This document shows, piece after piece, positions 13,137-17,210 of a stretch of DNA of 17,210 nucleotides. The stretch spans positions 1 through 17,210 of the forward strand of contig DATKZS010000029.1 of NCBI GenBank assembly GCA_035527835.1, in the 5' to 3' direction. This stretch comes from DATKZS01 sp035527835 [NCBI: bacterium]. Lineage in GTDB: Bacteria > RBG-13-61-14. Below the pieces are notes generated by a model, which did not search any database, was not told the DNA's origin, and saw only the letters and a program-made list of their open reading frames with translations. How positions within the stretch are numbered: the stretch's first letter is position 1; each line of letters begins with the position of its first letter. Position numbers and translations under genes: made by a program.

Positions 13137-16100
13137 ATGAAATCATGGAAGAGCGGTATTGGTTTTTCGGGCATGGTTTTGATTTTCGTACTGGCCTTCG
13201 CCATGCCGGTGCATGCCCAGGATACGGACCTCGACGGCCTTGACGATGTCACCGAGGACCTTTATTGCACGGACCGGCTCAATCCGGACACCGACGGCGA
13301 CGGCTTGTGCGACGGCAATACCACGGTGAGCGGCGTGTGCATCAAGGGCGAAGACATTGACCTCGACGGCGTGGTTGACGGCGGCACGGGAGAGTTTGCC
13401 GAGTCCGATCCGTGCAGCGACCAGCACCCGGTGGTGACCGAGTTCCACACCCGGGTCTGGGACGGCGCCACCTTCCTGGATTCCGACACCATCAACTCGG
13501 GCGATACGGTGATTGTCACCGTGAACATTTGCGACCAGACCGGAACGCCCTGCAAGGGCGACATCTATCATGATACCGCCACCCATACCGCCACCTTTTT
13601 CCAGGGCGGGATCATCAGGATTACATACCCTCCCATGCCCCCCGAGTTGTCCACCATATCCTTTGAGACTCTTTATAACACGTTTGGCCTCAGGATATGG
13701 TTCGATGACGACGGCGGCCTGGCCAATCCGCAGAGCGTGGACCGCGTCGCCGACAACCACATCTACACCAAGGGAGGGTTCCTGGATGCTTCGCTGTTTG
13801 CACTTTTTCCCCCGGAATACCTCCCCTACGGCACCGAGGTGCAATATAACGTCACCATGTGGCTGTTTGACCTGGCGGGCAACCGCAGCAATAACGTGAC
13901 CCGGGCGGGCCTCGTCATCAACCATCATCCCGTGATTTATGATCTCGTGACTCCTCCGGGCACAATAACCCCCGATGACGACGTGACCATCACCTTCAAC
14001 GCCACTGACTATGATGGCGACATCGGCGACGGCAACAGTTGCATCCTGGTCCATGCGCTCCTCTCTTCCCCGACCTTCCCCGAACTGGGCCAGATCAATC
14101 TTGACGATTTCAACTCCTTCTTCCAGATTTACGCTTGTGATAATGGAGTCCTCGGCGATGCCGTCGGCGACGACGGCATCTATTCGATTTCCGACAATCT
14201 GGCCAGTGTGATCTCCCAGTATCTGCCTCCGGAGTTCCTCCCCTATCTGAGCGACTTAACTATTGTTCTGGACCAGATGTGGATCTTCGACAATGCTTCT
14301 GATCCTCCCGGCGGGCACATGAGCAACACCCTCTCCGGCAACTCCGTCCACTTCTATAATCCTTACCCGGTGATTTACGATACCCGCTTCCCCACGACCA
14401 TAACTCCTTACGACAACATAACGGTTTCGATGATGATTTCTGACGCCGACGGCTACTCTCCCGCCCCCGGAGGCATAGACACCCCCTGCATTGAGGTCTT
14501 CGGGTGCCTGCTCGCCACTATTATGTCCGGACCCTTGGCGGGAACGACCGTTTCCACGTGCGTGGGCGACACCATCCTCATAGGTATCATTCCCCAGGCT
14601 TGCGACATTGGCCCCGTGCCGGGGTGGGGCGACTCGGTGGCCGGCGACGGACGCTACTCCAACGAGATTGACATCTGGGCCAACATCAAGGAGTTATTGC
14701 CGCCGGAGCTTTTTGAATATCTGATTGACGCCCAGTTGGAATTTCGGGTCTGGGTTTTGGATAATCAAGGCAACAAAAGCAACTCCCTTACCGCCGAAGC
14801 TGAATTTGCTTATGACGGGGACTACGACCATGACGGCATCAACGACTGGAACGAGTCGTTCGTCGGCTGTCCGAACATCGAAAATCCGGACTCGGACGGT
14901 GACGGCCTCTGCGACGGCAATGTGACTATTCCGGGTGTTTGCATCGCGGGCGAGGACCTTGACGTTAATGGAGTCGTGGATGCCGGCGAGACCGACCCCT
15001 GCGACCCGGATTCCGACGGCGACGGGCTTGACGACCTCATCGAGGCCACCGTCTCCTGCACCAGCCCCATCCTGTCCGACACCGACGGTGACGGCGTGGA
15101 TGACGGCGATGAGGACGCCAATCAAAACGGCGTGCTCGACGTGGGCGAGTCCGATCCCTGCAACGGAGAAAACCCGTGGCTCTACGACTTCACCGGGCCC
15201 GCGGTGGTCCAGTCCGGACTGTCGCCCGTATACAGCGTTGGCATGACCGACCCGACCCTGCCCAACGGACCGCCCAAGGGCGACGTGTATCACGACACCA
15301 CCGGCGACCACACCTGCATCTACTTCTCCGGCAGCGTTGATTTCCCGACCATTCCCGAGGTGGGCACCATTTATTTCGATGACCTCTATGCTCTCACTGG
15401 CCTCCGCATCTGGTTCTGCGACAACGGACTGGACGGCGATTCCGTGATGGGCGACGGCATTTACTCCAAGGGCGGGCTCTTCGACGCCGGCATCTTGAAC
15501 CTGCTGCCGGAGGAATATCTGCAATACGCCACGGAAGTTGACATGCACGTGGTGATGTGGATTTTCGACCTGGCCGGCAACCGCAGCAACAACGTCGAGC
15601 TGAACTCCACCATCCAGAACGACCAGCCCGTGATCTACGACCTGACGATGCCCGGCGGCACGGTCACGCCCGATGACACCATCACCATCACCTTCCACGC
15701 CATTGACCGGCAGGGCGCCTCCGACATCGCGGACGGCAACAGTTGCATCCTGGTCCATGCGCTCATCTCTTCCCCGACCTTCCCCGAACTGGGCCAGATC
15801 AACCTTGACGATTTCAGCTCGCTGTTCGAGATCTGGGCCTGCGACAACGGCCTCGACGGCAACTATGGCGATACCGTGGGCGGGAACGACATTTATACGA
15901 TCAAGGACAACCTGGCCGTGGTGATCGCGGAGTATCTGCCGCCGCAGTACCTGCCCTACATCACCGACCTCACCGTCCAGGTGGATGAGATGTGGATCTT
16001 CGATGATGAGGGCCACCGGAGCAACACGCTTTCCGGCCAGACCATGCATTTCTACAACCCGTATCCGGTGATTTACGATTCCCGCTTCCCCACGGCCGTA

Positions 16101-17210
16101 ACTCCTTATGACACCATCAAGGTCTCGATGATGATTACTGACGCCGACGGCTACTCTCCCGCCCCGGGAGGCATCGACACCCCCTGCATTGAAGTCTACG
16201 GGTGCCTGCTCGCCACTATAATGTCCGGACCCTTGGCGGGAACGACCGTTTCCACGTGCGTGGGCGACACCGTCCTTGTAGATTTCATTCCCCAGGCTTG
16301 CGACAATGGCGTCATGCCCGAGTGGGGCGACTCGGTGGCCGGCGACGGACGCTACTCCAACGAGATTGACGTCTGGGCCAACATCAGGGAGTTATTGCCG
16401 CCGGAGCTTACCGAATATCTGATTGACGCCCAATTGGATTTCCGGGTCTGGGTTTTGGATAATCAAGGCAACAAAAGCAACTCCCTTACCGCCGAAGCTG
16501 AATTTGCTTATGACGGAGACTACGACCATGACGGCATCATGGACTGGGACGAGTCGTTCGTCGGCTGTCCGAACATCGAAGACCCGGACTCGGACGGTGA
16601 CGGCCTCTGCGACGGCAACGTGGACGTTTATGACGGCGCCACCCTGCTCTGCATCGCGGGCGAAGACCTGGACGCCAATGGAGTCGTGGATGCCGGCGAG
16701 ACCGACCCCTGCAACCCGGATTCCGACGGCGACGGGAGCGGCGATGCGGATGATTGCCAGCCCTTGAATCCTGTTGTTTATCCGGGAGCTCCCGAGCTCT
16801 GCGACTCGATTGACAACCAGTGCCCGGGCGATCCCGGTTACGGCGAGATTGACGAGGGCTGCGGTGTCCTTGACACCGACGGCGACGGCCTCTCCGACGA
16901 TGACGAGACCAATATCTACGGCACTGACCCGTTCAACGCGGACACCGACGGTGACGGCCTGTGCGACGGCGACACGGGCGTCAGCGGAGTCTGCTCCGAC
17001 GGCGAGGTGACCTACGGCACCGATCCGCTGAGCTGGGACAGCGACGGCGACTATATCCCGGATAATTACGAGGTGGAGCATATGAGCGGGGCGACGCCTT
17101 TGGACCCGCTCGACCCGGCGGACGGCGCCACCAACTTCGAGACGCTCGTGGGAAGGGACAACAACTTCAACTTCCACGAGTACTGGAACGGGACCGACCT
17201 CTGGAGCTTT
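13137..17210 (+). CDS. Large exported calcium-binding repeat protein (TSP3 and MopE motifs), 3' end outside window
   Basis: The open frame runs 1358 codons to the right edge without a stop. ATG 13137 has AAGGGGG 7 bases upstream. Residues 1-27 are a signal peptide (basic start, hydrophobic GMVLIFVLAFAMP, cleavage after VHA), so the protein is exported. Clusters of DxDxDGxxD calcium-binding loops (thrombospondin type 3-like) lie near residues 29-93, 560-675 and 1128-1315. Between them are beta-rich modules of about 145-165 residues, three per block, each opening with PVIYD or similar and ending with a W-(I/L/V)-(F/L)-D-x-x-GN-x-SN signature after GDGxYS and LPPExLPY. Near residues 1202-1242 is a MopE-like metal-binding motif (DDCQPLNPVVYPGAPELCD, later DEGC). 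Many conserved Cys suggest disulphides. It is likely a surface or matrix/adhesin-type protein; its partner is unknown. Confidence 0.85.
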   Translation, partial: MKSWKSGIGFSGMVLIFVLAFAMPVHAQDTDLDGLDDVTEDLYCTDRLNPDTDGDGLCDGNTTVSGVCIKGEDIDLDGVVDGGTGEFAESDPCSDQHPVVTEFHTRVWDGATFLDSDTINSGDTVIVTVNICDQTGTPCKGDIYHDTATHTATFFQGGIIRITYPPMPPELSTISFETLYNTFGLRIWFDDDGGLANPQSVDRVADNHIYTKGGFLDASLFALFPPEYLPYGTEVQYNVTMWLFDLAGNRSNNVTRAGLVINHHPVIYDLVTPPGTITPDDDVTITFNATDYDGDIGDGNSCILVHALLSSPTFPELGQINLDDFNSFFQIYACDNGVLGDAVGDDGIYSISDNLASVISQYLPPEFLPYLSDLTIVLDQMWIFDNASDPPGGHMSNTLSGNSVHFYNPYPVIYDTRFPTTITPYDNITVSMMISDADGYSPAPGGIDTPCIEVFGCLLATIMSGPLAGTTVSTCVGDTILIGIIPQACDIGPVPGWGDSVAGDGRYSNEIDIWANIKELLPPELFEYLIDAQLEFRVWVLDNQGNKSNSLTAEAEFAYDGDYDHDGINDWNESFVGCPNIENPDSDGDGLCDGNVTIPGVCIAGEDLDVNGVVDAGETDPCDPDSDGDGLDDLIEATVSCTSPILSDTDGDGVDDGDEDANQNGVLDVGESDPCNGENPWLYDFTGPAVVQSGLSPVYSVGMTDPTLPNGPPKGDVYHDTTGDHTCIYFSGSVDFPTIPEVGTIYFDDLYALTGLRIWFCDNGLDGDSVMGDGIYSKGGLFDAGILNLLPEEYLQYATEVDMHVVMWIFDLAGNRSNNVELNSTIQNDQPVIYDLTMPGGTVTPDDTITITFHAIDRQGASDIADGNSCILVHALISSPTFPELGQINLDDFSSLFEIWACDNGLDGNYGDTVGGNDIYTIKDNLAVVIAEYLPPQYLPYITDLTVQVDEMWIFDDEGHRSNTLSGQTMHFYNPYPVIYDSRFPTAVTPYDTIKVSMMITDADGYSPAPGGIDTPCIEVYGCLLATIMSGPLAGTTVSTCVGDTVLVDFIPQACDNGVMPEWGDSVAGDGRYSNEIDVWANIRELLPPELTEYLIDAQLDFRVWVLDNQGNKSNSLTAEAEFAYDGDYDHDGIMDWDESFVGCPNIEDPDSDGDGLCDGNVDVYDGATLLCIAGEDLDANGVVDAGETDPCNPDSDGDGSGDADDCQPLNPVVYPGAPELCDSIDNQCPGDPGYGEIDEGCGVLDTDGDGLSDDDETNIYGTDPFNADTDGDGLCDGDTGVSGVCSDGEVTYGTDPLSWDSDGDYIPDNYEVEHMSGATPLDPLDPADGATNFETLVGRDNNFNFHEYWNGTDLWSF
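13430..16710 (+). repeat. Tandem duplication of about 1.7 kb inside the exported protein gene
   Basis: Sequence near 14041-14110 recurs near 15745-15814 (offset 1704), 14383 recurs at 16081 (offset 1698), and 14971-15000 recurs at 16681-16710 (offset 1710). The first part of each copy is clearly diverged (for example 13554 versus 15276). The stretch 14383-15030 versus 16081-16740 is nearly identical, with scattered differences. Each copy encodes three beta-rich modules plus a calcium-loop cluster. Confidence 0.9.

Noticed and set aside
14694-16049. Long minus-strand open frame (and others at 13143-14054 and 16392-17177) opposite the exported protein
   Set aside because: These mirror the repetitive GAC/GGC codons of the calcium-binding loops on the plus strand, which has the signal peptide, ribosome site and domain logic.

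Overview
The window looks like a piece of the chromosome of a high-GC, strictly anaerobic, probably uncultured bacterium. The best guess is Desulfobacterota or a neighbouring lineage. That placement is inferred from three things: an oxygen-sensitive glycyl radical enzyme with its activase, large secreted proteins rich in calcium-binding thrombospondin type 3 loops with a MopE-like motif, and long dispersed hairpins in nearly every spacer. No rRNA, tRNA or marker gene is present, so the taxonomy is soft.

Layout. 1-408 is the 3' end of a protein that starts outside the window. It ends before a strong hairpin at 431-460. Directly after the hairpin is a short stretch that looks like the broken 5' end of a group IIC intron. 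616-1587 (minus strand) encodes a dihydrodipicolinate synthase/N-acetylneuraminate lyase family aldolase. A divergent TetR-family regulator (1925-2521) has a clean inverted-repeat operator candidate in front of it.

From 1925 to 12201 everything is on the plus strand and reads like one catabolic or biosynthetic gene set: TetR regulator; a two-domain URO-D-superfamily protein; a glycyl radical enzyme of the GCVE (dehydratase/lyase/decarboxylase) type; its radical-SAM activase; an extended SDR; a classical SDR; an acetoacetate-decarboxylase family protein; and an acyl-CoA dehydrogenase family protein with Asp at the usual catalytic Glu position. No CoA ligase, thiolase, transporter or microcompartment shell gene is present, and the combination does not match a glycyl-radical pathway I can name. 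The substrate is unknown. This is the best candidate for an undescribed pathway.

Five of the junctions in this set carry long inverted repeats whose arms are three tandem 9- or 10-base units of the form (C)RGATNAA. Three spellings occur (CACGGAT, CAGGAT, GCAGAT). The two tight junctions (glycyl radical enzyme/activase, decarboxylase/acyl-CoA dehydrogenase) have none. Two of the five hairpins are clearly copies of one another.

12202-13136 is a 935-base stretch without a convincing gene. It is AT-rich in the middle and holds a nested palindrome and other stem-loops. 13137-17210 is the start of a very large exported protein, open at the right edge. It has a signal peptide, TSP3 calcium-binding clusters, and a tandem duplication of about 1.7 kb that itself contains three related beta-rich modules per copy.
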